Origin: Chionis minor
Lineage: Eukaryota; Chordata; Aves; Charadriiformes; Chionididae
Direction: 5' to 3'
NCBI GenBank assembly: GCA_013398295.1
Contig: VZSF01001887.1
Location: 1 to 64,000 of the forward strand
DNA: 64,000 nt
The notes under the pieces: model-generated
Database searches by the model: none
The model's input: only the letters and a program-made list of their open reading frames with translations
Told to the model about the DNA's origin: nothing
Translations under genes and position numbers: made by a program
Shown: positions 23,063-35,668 of the stretch, one piece after another
How positions within the stretch are numbered: position 1 is the stretch's first letter
How the letters are laid out: the number at the start of each line of letters is the position of its first letter

Positions 23063-24478
23063 GTAAGTGGAACTACTGTAGCGTTTACAGAGAGCGGCAG
23101 CGGAGCCTCAGCCTGCCCCAGCCTTGGCTGCAATTGCATCTTGTATCCCTGCACGGGGAGCGGATGGGAAAAAAGAGCCGAGGTGTGTGAAAGGCCACGT
23201 TGGGAAACACCCCCAACAGGCTAACTGCGACTGTAGGTCCTCCTGAACAGGCTCCGCTCACTGGTAACGCATTCTGTTCCAAATTCTCCCAGAATAACAA
23301 GCATTTGATAAAAAAATAAATTTTTACTAAACCCTGCCTTTCACCGAGCTCTGATTTGATGAACTGACTCTGTAAACTGCTGTTCAAATATAAATATTGC
23401 CGCTACTGAAACATTTCACACAGGATTTAAGCACAAGTTCTCCGTTATTTCTGTGAAGACACTGGGTTTTTCGTCTGGTCAGTGCCCTGTGGTCCGTCCC
23501 CCCCCCACCCCACAGAGGCCAGGAGCTCGCCCAGCATCGCTGCATTTCATGTGAACGCACGCCTGGAGAGAGGGAATTCCAGCTGCAGTTTCACAGTTCC
23601 TCAGGCAGACAAGGCACAGGGCTGGCTGAAAGAAATGAACTTCAGCTTTTCTTCAACATTTCGGTCACCTCATAGTACAGGAAGGTGGTATGTGATTAGT
23701 GGGACCTATAATTCCTAAGGAGGCAGCAGATTATTTCCCCTCGGCAGCAAGCACAGCAGAGGGAAAGACCTTCCTCTCTTGGACCATGCCTGGAGGTAGG
23801 GACTCCTCTCAGCCTGACCTACAGCTCATTTGTAGTCCCGCTCCTGCAACCACATGGAGTCTCCCAAAGCATCTCCTTTTGGCCAGTAAGCCCATATGAG
23901 GAAAACACACAAAAGAAAATCACACAGAGAAGCAGAAAGGGAGAAACTCCACCATAAGCCTAACTGAGCTAAGGCTCAAGCCCCATGAGTCTTTATAAAT
24001 CCCTGTGGATGCTTCCAGTTGTAGAGAGGAAGGCCACTACAACTTCAGTAGCAAAGGAACATCTAAGTCTCTCTGAGTCATTCATTCTTGAATTTCAGCA
24101 CGAGATTACCAAGAAAGGCATTGCAGCTGGTGACAACCACCACAGTAGTTTCAGAAATTCAGGGCACTTGTCAACTAAGAGTTGAATGAAGCATGAACTT
24201 GGTTTACACAACTATCAAATAGCTGTCAGAGAATGACTACTTCAGTGGCCACCAGCTTCCAGCAGTTTCTAACCAGTGACACGTTGCCTATCAGCAACCA
24301 GTCAGGCCTACCCCCCTCCCCAAATATTGATCAGTTGGTATTAGTGAATTTTTCCTATGAATCCTTTTGGCAAAGGAATATTTTACTTCGGACTAGTGTC
24401 TGTGAAGGAAAGTGCTGCTATTCCAAGTTTTCAAGTGTAACTTTTGAGTGTTAAGTGCCAAAAAACCAAGCATCAGAT
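23063..24478. other. Unassigned DNA
   Basis: No gene or repeat is recognised. The patch 23480-23880 is GC-richer than the rest. Open frames do not exceed 100 codons and match nothing known to me. Confidence 0.45.
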
Positions 24479-24955
24479 AATGGACATGGACCTGTTGGAG
24501 CAGGTCCAGAGGAGGCCACAAAAATGATCAGAGGGTTAAAGCATCTCCGCTATGGAGACAGGCTGAGAGACTTGGGGTTGTTCAGCCTGGAGAAGAGAAG
24601 GCTCCTGGGAGACCTTACAGCAACCTGCCAGTATCTGAAAGGGGCCTACAGGAAAGCTGGAGAGGGACTTTTTACAAGGGCATGGAGTGATAGGACGAGG
24701 GGTAATAGCTTCAAACTGGAAGAGGGGAGATTTAGGTTAGATCTCAGGAAGAAATATTTCACCATGAGGGTGGTGAGGCACTGGCACAGATTGTCCAGCG
24801 AAAGTTGTGGATGCCCCATCCCTGGAGGTTCAAGGCCAGGCTGGATGGGGCTTTGAGCAACCTGGCCCAGTAGGAGGTGTCCCTACCCATGGCAGGGTGG
24901 GTGGAACTAGATGATCAGAGAGGTCCCTTCCAACCCAAACCATTCCATGACTCTA
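24479..24955 (+). mobile_element. CR1 LINE, 5'-truncated 3' fragment
   Basis: The fragment begins inside ORF2 at a region resembling the CR1 GGACATGGACCTGTTGGAGC block and runs to the 3' end. The ORF2 C-terminal landmarks are clear: [47 protein letters not shown]. The normal frame is lost after the HWHRLS region. The 3' UTR includes GGTCCCTTCCAACCCAAACC and ends CCATTCCATGACTCTA, without the extended ATTCTATG repeats of the copy at 4382. This suggests another CR1 subfamily. Inert. Confidence 0.93.
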
Positions 24956-27319
24956 ATAATGCTGTCTTCAGCTTTGCCGTGCACGGTGCTCTGTCACTGC
25001 GTGGCGATAAGACAGACCCTCATCCACCGCACTTCAGATTCTTTGCCTTGGAAACATAAACATATGACATGCATATTCCTGGGCCAGTTTATAAAGGCCT
25101 TAGAGAATTCAAAAGAAACTTTAAAAATTACTGATGGTTTATACAGAATGGAATGATATTACTGAGGGAACAAGTTGTCTTACAGAAGCTCATTTGCACT
25201 ATCATTATCGCACACTCTAGCATTCTCCGTAAAGGCACATCATAAACAAAAGATTGAGGTGGCTCCCTGCACTCTAGCTGTCACAGCTGACTTCAGGATT
25301 CCATACATTTCTTGTGAAGTTGATACCATCCTGATTATGCAAATGCTTGGTTATTAAAAGACAAACACAATGCCTTAAATTTGTATCTGTATTTTAAAAC
25401 ATTCTCATTCATCATTTGACTCTCCTTACATATAAGTCTGTGTGTGTGAGAGACCATACATTTCTGTATGTTCCTTTATACTTGAACATCACATACTTTA
25501 GCCTTGTGAAGGTTATTGAGCAGTAATTAGGAGAAATAGCATTAGTCTTTCTTGCACCAAAACGTTTGAGTTTTGATTCACAGGCAGAGCATGTGACTAG
25601 TTATTTGTATAAAAGCAAATCTTAACCATCTAAGCAAACCCAATATTTTGTTTATGATGCAAAAAGTGGTTTCTTTCATGGACGCTCTACAACATTCAGT
25701 TCAAATCTACTATTTCACTTACCAGGAAATTTGAGCAAGCATAATAATAACACATGAAAAATGCAGCAACAGTGACTATCGAGTTAATTACAACTAAATA
25801 CTCCTTGAGCTTTTTTTGCAGTATTTTTTTATGTGTCATTAATATTAATACTCTTTAAAACATGAAAACAGAAAGATCAATAAAATAGTTGATTTTAGCA
25901 ACCATGAAGGGCTAGATTCTTTTAGACAATCCACAGTCATCACATTACATACGTAAATTTCAAGGAGCCAATATCCAATTTTCTGTGGTTTCTTTCTTCC
26001 CACACATGTCACATTTCAAATTCGTTTTGACAACTAAACAATGTTTCCTTTATTTCATTATAATTCCCTTATCTAAAGTCAAAGCTTCATGACAATTTTG
26101 TAGAAAGAAACATGAAAAGACTTTCTGGTAGATAGGTTCCTTATTTTAAAGATTTCTTACAAAGATATGTTGGTAAACAATCCAGCTGTATGCGGTTTTG
26201 CAGGCAATATCTAACTCTTTCCTTACCTCACAAATTCAACTGTAGATCCAATTCTCATGGTTAATATTCAACCCCCTAAAAAAAAAAACACCCAACCCAG
26301 AAACCCACCCAGATTATTCTTGATACCTCATTTCTGCATGTTTTTTTTTCTTGAGGCTGAAGCATCTGTAGTAATACTCTATCATCAGTATATACATTTT
26401 TAATTTACTAAATGCAACTAAAAAATACTAGTTGTCATTTGTGTAAGATATACTCACTCATACTTTTTTCAGTGTATGTATAAACATAATTTCATTCATT
26501 AAAGCATATGTATTTCAGAAGAGGGATGCAGCCACTGCTTACTAATGCACAACAACAAAGTGAATTAATGCTTTGCCAGGTTTCTATCACCCAGACACTG
26601 CAGAAAAACTGAAGGCTTACCAGAAGAAAACTGTGAAAAGGAATTTGCAACACAACAGCTTTTTGATTCTAGGACCAGCTTCCATGCCAGACTTGAGTCC
26701 AAGCATCTCAGAAGGAGCCACAAAACTGCCTGGATGTGGTTCCCAAAAGGGATGTCCCACCTTGCATCGACGCGTGAAGCTCAAGAGAACTTTAGTCATT
26801 GCCCTCTGACATCCACATCCATTCCTGCAGTGCCAGAGGCGTTAGGAGGGTTGTAGGATGCAACCCCACAACCTGAACAGAGTCAGGGAATTCAGACCTA
26901 CTCCTCAGCTGAGGAAGTCTGGTTTCCTCCTTGCTCTGCAGTGCTCTACAAGGAAGGCTAGAATTGGCCAAATATTCTGACCTATAGTGGTACAGCAAAA
27001 CTGCAGAAGGTAGACAGAAGGTAGGTATAAAATGGCAAACTAGCAAGGTCATAAGCAGTAAGAAAGAACTCAAGAAAACGTCATAGGATCTTTAACAATC
27101 TCAACGGGTATATCCCCGGATTGTGCGACACAGTTGAAAATGACATTGTTGGTGCCATGCCATCACGTTCAACATGCACTCTGAGGCAGCTGGGAAGACC
27201 ATTTAATAGATCCCAAACACAGGGCAGGAAGGAACCTCCTAAATCAAAATTAATTGCCTGCTATCACAAGCCACATCATCATACAATCTGGTTTATAAAT
27301 TAATCATCTTAACAGCACC
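24956..27319. other. Unassigned AT-rich DNA
   Basis: No gene is recognised. The sequence is mostly AT-rich. A GC-richer patch at 26680-26930 carries overlapping open frames of 60-93 codons without recognisable features. Confidence 0.45.
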
Positions 27320-27690
27320 TTGGCATCTATCTCTTATTTCTACCATCAGACAGCATTTCTGGCATCTCCCTTCTGCCGTCCTTAGAGAACTCCTCGTTTC
27401 CAGCCCAAATGTATGCATCTAAGACCACGTGATACACAACTTGTTCTTGTGCCAATATTTTGCCTTCTCTTAAGCAGCTGTTTTGTCTGGTGTTCACTTC
27501 TTTAACATGCTTGTAAAGAGCAAGCAAGCTCTTTTACAGCTTCACTCCGCTAGGCTAAACAACCCAAGCTATTTGAGTCTCCTCTCAGCAGAGAGGTTCT
27601 CCATCCCATTGATAATCGTTGCAGCCTTTTCCTACACCTCTTCCACTTGGAACTATGTTACTGAAACAGGGGCAAGAAGAGCAGGCAATA
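27320..27690 (-). mobile_element. Old L3/CR1-like LINE fragment
   Basis: On the plus strand, AGGCTAAACAACCCAAGC near 27554 followed by AGTCTCCTCTCAGCAGAG is the reverse complement of the CR1-clade block encoding the LFSLEKRR region. The stretch TTGGCACAAGAACAAG (minus, near 27445) followed by TTTGGGCTGGAAACGAGG (minus, near 27400) matches the next portion of old CR1/L3 elements in amniotes. The reading frame is broken and divergence from modern CR1 is high, so this is an ancient copy. Boundaries are approximate. Confidence 0.55.
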
Positions 27691-28339
27691 ATTTAAATGA
27701 CATGGTGCACTGTCATGTATGTGACCTCAGCAGTTTGCTGTCCCTTTTGGGAATACTTCTCCAGGGGTGTTGAACTATTGCTTTTTTTCAACAACCCACA
27801 TCATGGTGGTAGTTCACCCTCATCCTATAGTATGCTAATATATTAAAGTTCTTTTTGTTGTCATTTCCAATTGATTAGTTCAGAAACCCTTATGACTAGT
27901 TTTTAAAAGCATAGCATCATCCTTTGGAATATTAAATGCCTTCCCATTTCCATTAACTTCAGTCACCAAATTCTTCCTTTATGAAGTTCATTTCTTGATA
28001 ACAATGACTTCATAATTTGGGGCAATAACTTAGTTATGCTGTACCTCCTTTTTATTCCAATGCTATTATATAACAATGATTCAAAAGTGGCCTTTAAAAA
28101 AAACTCCATTCAATCTACTTGCAATGAAAATTTTCTACTTTTAGAATAGATTTTTGTAGAATTCTTCAGCTACCTTACATTTTCTCTCTTATTTCCGTCT
28201 ACCCCATCCTTCACGGTTTTTCCCACATGACACGTGCCGAATGGTTTATTGAAGTCAGGATTAAACAAAAAAAACCTTTTACATGAAGATTTTCATTTAT
28301 CAAAGAGAGATGTGGTATAATTTATCTTTGTTAAATTCA
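27691..28339. other. Unassigned AT-rich DNA
   Basis: No gene is recognised. Part may be further decayed sequence from the old LINE to its left, but I see no landmark to support this. Confidence 0.4.
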
Positions 28340-30000
28340 GTGTGTGTTGTCCCATTTTAAATCAATCTCTAGAACTTTTTGTGTGTTTATTCTTAATATC
28401 TTCTTTTAACTTCTCTAAAATTCTGATTACTATTAAAGCTAGAACAACAGACAGTTCCCTAGGACCATCCTCACCACCATGCACACAATTCTTGAACAAA
28501 ACTTTTATTCTGTTTTTTGGCACCATATACAGCTGTACTGATCTTTTAAAAATAAAAAGGAACTACAGGAATCATAGTTTCACATACCATTTTTTTAAGA
28601 GTTACTCAGTCTTGTTTTTTTCTCTCTGACTTTCTCTCTGCCAAATTTGTATATTATGCTTTCCAAGTTTTCATTTTATTTTGGCTTTACTAAGGTTATA
28701 TTTTCATACTTTCTATTCTCACTAAGAACTGTGTGGCTTCCTTGACAACCCCACCACCACCACCCAACTCCAACTGGTTTGGCCCAAACTAGATTATCCT
28801 TAGGCTACACATCATTTACATTAAATGCAAGTCCTACTTTCTCTTGCCACCTTCTTTTCTTTAAAAATACAGATAAGGAACTATTCATCATTGCTTTACA
28901 TTCAATTTCTTTCCCCAGATTAAAACATCTTGCCTTTGGCACTTGTCATGTACTTACTAGACAGTTTTCCTACCCATGACAGATCTCTCCTTTGTTCATC
29001 AGCTTCTTTCCTAATTTCTAGTGGGATTTTCACTCTTCATAATCTTCTAGATGGTTACCCAGCTTAACATCACAAAAACCGACCTAAAAACCTTCCTTAG
29101 AAGTTTATTCCCTCTTGCTTAAGATGCAAATTTCAAACATTTTTTAAACCAGAAGTAGAGAGCAATTCCAGGTTCCAGAGTTCCACAGTCCAAGTCACTC
29201 CACTGAATAGCTCTTTACTTTGCTTTCTTGAAATCACTTCTTCAAAAACAGTCTGAGATATATTTCTATTTAATTTGAAATCAATCAAATCAATCAAAGG
29301 AACAACCAAGACAAGGCTTTTCTCTGTGAGCAGCTTCTTGTTACATACTCACTCCTTCCCATAGCGTAGTATTACCTTTTATTTTTTCTGTAACAACTTG
29401 ATAAAGAAACTCATCATTCTCACACTGAATTAATATCGCGTCCTACCACCAATTTCTCAGTTTTTCACCCATTTTTATGTGGGACATTAAACCTTTTCAC
29501 CACCACACAATTCTCACAGTGCTCTGTCAAACCACGTAATGAAGTTCTTCGCTCACAACCAAAACTTAGTCTGGCAGTATACAGCTCACTGCTGACACCG
29601 GTCCATCAAGTCATTGTTCAATCAACAATGAAGCATTTTATTTCCAAACCCCTTGTTTCAGCCATTCTAGCCTTTCATATTACTTTACAGATTCATTAAC
29701 ACAGCAAGTCACCTATCACTTTAATTTCTGTCATTCGTAAATGAAGCATGCTCTTCAACAGTCACGTTTCAGACACCACTGCTTACCCACCTTGCTTTTA
29801 GACTGTCTATAGCGTCTAGTGTCCAGTTCACGCTACGTATGTCTTTTCATCTTACTGTCGAGGTCCTTGGCATTGCTTAGCCCATAAACATTTCAAATGT
29901 TCCTCATGGCATCTGCCAGTTTTCTAAGCAGATTAGACAGTTCTCTCAATTACCTCGCCACATACCTGACTATTGTAATCACCACCATTATGTCTTTGCT
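28340..30000. other. Pyrimidine-biased tract (C-rich, G-poor on plus)
   Basis: In three 60-base lines counted by hand (29401-29520 and 29701-29760) there are 49 C and 17 G. Neighbouring lines look similar. No open frame of interest or repeat landmark is visible. Such strand asymmetry can come from an old retroelement, long-term transcription or replication bias, and the cause is not evident here. Confidence 0.5.
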
Positions 30001-30997
30001 GATTAATGTTCATTAACAAGTGCCACAAGGCTACAGTGAGCTTGGGGAATTGTCATAAATTCTTCTGAAGTTTCATTTTCATTTAATGATAGATTAGTAT
30101 ACTTTTCATCTCCTTAGTTTCCATTTAAAGGGTAAAATTATTCTACACAATTATCAATAGTTCTTTGCACCTATACTAACATACTCAGGTAAGCTGCCAT
30201 AGTTGTCATAGAGACTTTCTTTACATCGTTTCACTTTTTATAAAAGAAGTTCTATAATTGTTGCTGTCATGCTTGAAAAGCAAGCAGACAATATGGCTGA
30301 TAACGCTTAGCTCAGAGTCTGAGCATTGAGAGTCCCCAACTCATGCCAATGGGATCAAGATTTCATTCCTACCAGTGGTACATTAGACCTCATACAAGGT
30401 TTGATGTTTGACACCAGACACATTATTATTAGTTTAGTTGGCATCTGGTGGATCCTAATAATTGTACTGTTAAGTCCGCCTTTGTAAATTGCCTTGATAT
30501 TATGGGTATTACTTAAACAGAATTCCCAAGTAATATCTCATAACATTGATTTAGGAAGAAGAGATTGGACCAAAGAATAGGATACAGGAAAAAAAATTAC
30601 ACCATTTTTGTTATGGACCTTATACTAATCATCTTTCCCAATGCAAACTTTAAAAAGAACAGAACTGATGAGCAATTTTACATCTGTTCCCTATTTGACA
30701 CTAGTCTATCACTACATGAGAGAAATATTTCATTTTGAACCACAGAACAGACTTTCCACACTTCTTGGGAAGTAAAAGAAGTATAGTTACAGCACAGGCT
30801 AAGGTCTGGGATTTTTGAAGAAGTCTCCTTTTTCTGTGATGTTTCATGACCCTTTTACCTTGAAGGACCCCATCAAATGACTCAGGCTGTCAAGAGTATG
30901 TTATAAAGTTTGATTCTTCCACAAAAAAATAAAAGTAAAGAAAAAAGTTAATTGCAGGCTGCATACCTTTTCAGGAAGCTCTTATATCTCTGGATTT

Positions 30998-31019
30998 AAA
31001 AAAAAAAAAAAAAAAAAAA
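30998..31019 (+). repeat. A22 homopolymer
   Basis: This is the longest uninterrupted homopolymer in the window. I cannot identify a retrotransposed sequence upstream of it, so it may be simple repeat expansion. Confidence 0.92.
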
Positions 31020-33776
31020 GGTCTGCTACTTTGGGACTAGTGTTTCTGGAGATGAGCAAAGGTGTTAAAAGGAAGTCTCATTAAAAAGACATAGTCCTCT
31101 TATCATCGAACTTCTCAAACAAAATCATGTACTTGAAACCATCCAGGTTTAAGAGAGAAAATTCTGCAATATTTACAGTTCTGCCATGTGACAGGTGTTC
31201 ATCCTCGCGTACAAAACCTACAGACAAGAAAAGGATGGGAAGAGACAGAGCCAGCTTCCCGCTTTGTTCTGTTCTGACACCTCTGTTATTTCTGCCTGAC
31301 CCAAGTCAATATCCAAAAGGCTATCTGACAAAAATTAAGGTAACATTTGACAAGTAATTAAAATAAGAGAATTAAATTAAGAGTAATTAAAAATTCTGCA
31401 GTATTTCTAAGGTTCATTTTAAATACTAACTTCTGCTTTTATAAAGAGCCTGCTGTATCTGTTGATTACTACATACACTTTCAAAAGCATACCATTATCA
31501 TTTCACCCGTTGCTCATATTTACTGCAACTTAGACGAGTAATCGCTTTATAAAAAACTCTTTGAAACTGCAGAGGGAAAATGAAAAAGAATTTAGTTGCC
31601 CCAAAATGAAATTAACTAATACAGAAAGAATATAGCTCTGGATTTAAAGCTCTAGTCAGCTCTAAGCCTCATTCATAAAGCAATAACCCTGAGTGTAAAA
31701 TCATTCCCTCTGCACCACGATGAAAAATACGCTCAATCCTGACCACCAGTAGAGGCTTCCTGCCTGGTAGGTCATACGAGAACACAGTACGTGTAAATGC
31801 AATTAGGGAACAGAACCCACCTGGCAATAGGGAAAAAAAAATATCAAAATACCAAAGAGTCTGAAACGCTAGCCAAAGCCCTGGTAATACCAACTTAGCG
31901 TGATTATACACGGAGACGTATCCCATCTGCAAGCTTTTGCAAGCCTTCCTACCTATTTTGTATTTAATGTCATGTCTCATATTAGCTGTATAGCACTGAG
32001 ATGCCATACAGTGAAACTGCCACTGTGAGTCTGTAGCAAATAAAATATGCTGAAGAAATAACGTTGCTGCCTCCCCAAAATATTCTGCTAAAATGCTTTG
32101 CTGCCCTCTCCCTTCCCAAGCAGTGTAAGGGATTATTTTTCCATTAGGTAGAGTCAGGTTCCAGAATGCATTCCTAAAATTCATCATACTGTGCTGAATG
32201 GCCAGAAGATTGCTTACACTACCATGTTTAGCACATATTGCTGGTTTTGTTATATCTCAGAGAAGTTTTGCTTTAGTCTGATCATCAGTGCCTACCACTG
32301 TCACTTTCAGGGTACTGACAGATTTTCTGACAACATAATTCCAACGCAGCAGCAGCAGCATCATACTGCAGATACCAAAGTTTGACTTGCTTGCTTATAA
32401 GAGAAGGTCACAGATGTGAAGGAATTAGGTATCTCAGACTGAGAATCCCAAACCTTTGAGTACAAAGTATTCCAGAGAAATAACGTCATGTATATCTTTG
32501 GGCTTTATACTCTACGAACCTTTTACTTAAGGATATCAAACTTTCCCCCCCTCAACAGCGAAACTGAATTTCTGAGAAAATATTTAGTGTACCTATAAAA
32601 TAAACTAAAATCCACTGCTTTAAAGAAAAGCTTTTGCAAGTTATTTTAATCAAATAATATTAAAAAAATTATTTCAAGTGTAATATGCTCCCTCTCTTAT
32701 GGCCATGTTTGCAAACATAAAAATGGAGCACAAAGAAACCCAAACTGATTGAGGACAATCAACTTTTTTTACTGCACATCCACTGATGTTGGCTTATTAT
32801 CTATTATTCTTCATCTGAGAATTGCTTGAAAGTTAAAGAAGCTTCATCCGAAGAGAGTTACTGCAATTTATATCAGCATAATGTTGGCATAGATTTTTAG
32901 CAACAAGTTTTTAAGAAAACAGGAAGACATTTTCATTTGCCTGTTGATAGATAGTAATTTTCTGAAAGTTAACATCTTGTCAGAATGAGAGAGAAGCCCT
33001 GAGAAGAGGTTTTTTGCAACAATCTGCACTTCTACTTTCATTGAGAAGAATACCTGTACCGGAAAACAAATGCAACTATTCCACCCCTGGGGGAAAGGGG
33101 CACCCTCACAAAACCTGTGGGCAGAGAAAAGAGGAATTTCTCTGGCAGTATAGTTTTGTTCTTGGTAAAATTGCAGTTAAACATGCACCATAAACAAAAG
33201 CATTATTCAGAGAGTTGCCTTAGAATTCCAACTAGTACTCTTGCAGACAGTGCTATTGCAGCAAGTTCTTGAAACGTGACTTAAAATAAACCAAAGTTTC
33301 TTTTACATAGGTTTTTTTTCATACTCATGGTATTACAGAGCCATTAAATACTTGTAATAGCAGTAGTACCCATGCGGACGATAGCTCACGCACAGCTTAG
33401 GCAATTAGAAGCTGTTTTATTTTGAAAGAATACATTAATCTTGGCCAGGACAGCATAAGGGTAAGTCATGGTGTTACTTGTGTGAGACTGACCGTGGTAA
33501 GGAGATTATATGAGCTTGGCAATGTGATAAACCTCTGTGGATTGAATAATTTCAGAAGTTTGGGAAAACTGAAAGCGTTTATGCTGTACTGAATAGTGCA
33601 GAACGCAAAGATCCCCGAGCCAGGGCTAAACATGCTACCTGCAGAACCAGGAGCAGAATAATCACGTCTGTGTAACGCTGCACCAGAGTTAATTACACAT
33701 TTTGGCAGTTCACCATGATCATTCAGAAGGAAGGGGAGGACAGGTGGAATAACAAACATAATCAACAAGCAATGGA

Positions 33777-33800
33777 AAATAAATAATAATAATAAATAAT
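33777..33800 (+). repeat. (AAT)n-rich short repeat
   Basis: Imperfect AAT/AAAT units in a short array. Confidence 0.75.
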
Positions 33801-35637
33801 AAGAACCAAATGTGCTGGAAAAAAACCCCAACCAGAACACCCACCCTGATCATTCAGTAATAATTTATCTGAAAATTCCTCCTGCATGCTTGTAACTTTA
33901 CCTGATTTATTCAACTTTGTGAACAGAATAAAAGACTTGTAAGGCAGACACACCAAGATATTATTTTAGAAAGCCACATACAAATGGCAGAATCAGCATC
34001 AGTGATTTGCGAGTACTATTGAAGAAATTAGAAATAATTGCAACCTTTCATTACAAAACCTGTCATTTGGTATCTGCAAGCAATTTGGTGTAAAACTAAT
34101 CTTGACGTCTGAGTCATTGCCAAACCTAATAATTTGCTGCATAAACTTTAAACCATATAATTGCTCAAGGTGAATCCAAGAATCTATAACATTAACCATT
34201 ACTATATCAAGACCCAATCATATAGTTCTTGATTCAAAGAAATTGGGACTGTAGGATCAGGCTCTGAATTAGTTTTTCTGTTTGAACATAATGTGGGTTA
34301 GTATGAACTTAAATTTCATGAAAAAAAAAATCCAACAGTGAAAGCCATAACAACATTTCCATTTAGCAATCTTATTTTGGATTACTCACATGAACTACTG
34401 AATTGACAAACATGCTTGACTGGGTTTCAGGATTTTGCAAACTTATATATAAACTGCTTCAGTAAAAACAACAACAAACATAACTGCACAAAGTGAAAAA
34501 TCCATTACTATTTATCACGAATCAGATTTAACCGACCAGATTTTTTCAATGTGCAAACCGTGGATTAAGCTTTCTCACCACACCACAGGAAATAACTTCT
34601 GCTTGGATTCTACACCCTACTTTCGTTCCTAAAGAGTTGGCTAGCCCAACATTTCGCTTTGCTATGCAAACCCCAGCTCTTATTTGATTGTATTTTTTGA
34701 CTCGAAGAGTTCCTACCCAGTTTGCAATTTAAAAATACCAACATTTTTTATCATTTCGTAAATATTATTTTATACCATAAAATATCATTGGTCTGCCCCT
34801 GCAATACCTGAACTTTCACCAGTTTCCTGGAAACCTGATGTAAAACCAGCATTTGCTATTAGTATCTGTCATGGAAGTGAAGTCAGAAAGCTCCATTTGC
34901 AGCTTATCCTGTTTTGCTACCTACCATTGTTATAAAATAATTATGATATACATGTATTTGCAGCATACCTATACATACACGCCATTTTTCTGTTAATTTT
35001 GTTTCAAGGATTTGGAGAAAAAGTTGGATTGGCAAGGGATGTCAGATGCTCCCACAACATGTGAAAATAAAGTTCAAGTCACAGCACGGTGCAGAGCATT
35101 ATTGGAAGAGAAAAAGAAAGAACTCCGTCCTACAATGTGTTGAAAGCTTCACAAATGGTGAGAGTTATTTCAGAAAGTTTATTTTAGGTAAAAGAAAGCT
35201 TTTTCAAGGAAGTGGTAACATAGGATAACTCATTACAAAAGGTTGCTTTCCAAAGCAAAGTGGAATTATTTCGCTTCTTCTCTTTTCAACATATCCTACT
35301 TCTCTATGAAAAACATACTAGAAAATGGCATCTGGTGGACAGTACATATATATGCATGTGTGTAGATTTTTATTTTTTAGCAAAACCCAAAGCTAGAATC
35401 TTGTTCCTTTAAAACCTAAAATTGTTAAATGAAAAAAACCCTCTCCTTCATTTTAAGAAGCGAGTAAAAAATATACTAGGTTTGCACACAAGAAGTAGAA
35501 ATATTCCTTAGAATACAATTTTTTCCACATTTCAAAGAGCCCTGAAAGATGAAATGTTAAAAATTCATTCTACCAATGCTACACAAAATGAGGTAGCTAC
35601 ATCCTGAAGACCAAATATGTCCTGTTAAATTAGGCTT

Positions 35638-35668
35638 TAATCTCGTGAGATCTCAGAAGCTAAATGGA
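35638..35668 (+). repeat. 5S rRNA-like snippet, possible old 5S-headed SINE
   Basis: AATCTCGTGAGATCTCAGAA followed by GCTAAATGG closely resembles the internal promoter region of 5S rRNA (ATCTCGTCTGATCTCGGAAG followed by CTAAG). About 22 of 26 positions agree by eye. SINE3-type elements such as AmnSINE1 of amniotes carry a 5S-derived head. The match is short and I cannot confirm flanking 5S or SINE sequence, so chance is possible. It is not a functional 5S gene. Confidence 0.3.

Larger units (their letters stand above)
30001..35637. other. Unassigned AT-rich DNA
   Basis: No gene is recognised. A 172-codon minus open frame (31669-32187) and a 124-codon minus frame (33466-33840) have no domain or family resemblance and are probably chance. 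An A22 run lies at 30998-31019 and a short AAT repeat at about 33777-33800. Confidence 0.45.

Noticed and set aside
31669..32187. 172-codon minus-strand open frame
   Set aside because: No recognisable motif and no promoter or splice support. The composition looks like translated non-coding DNA.
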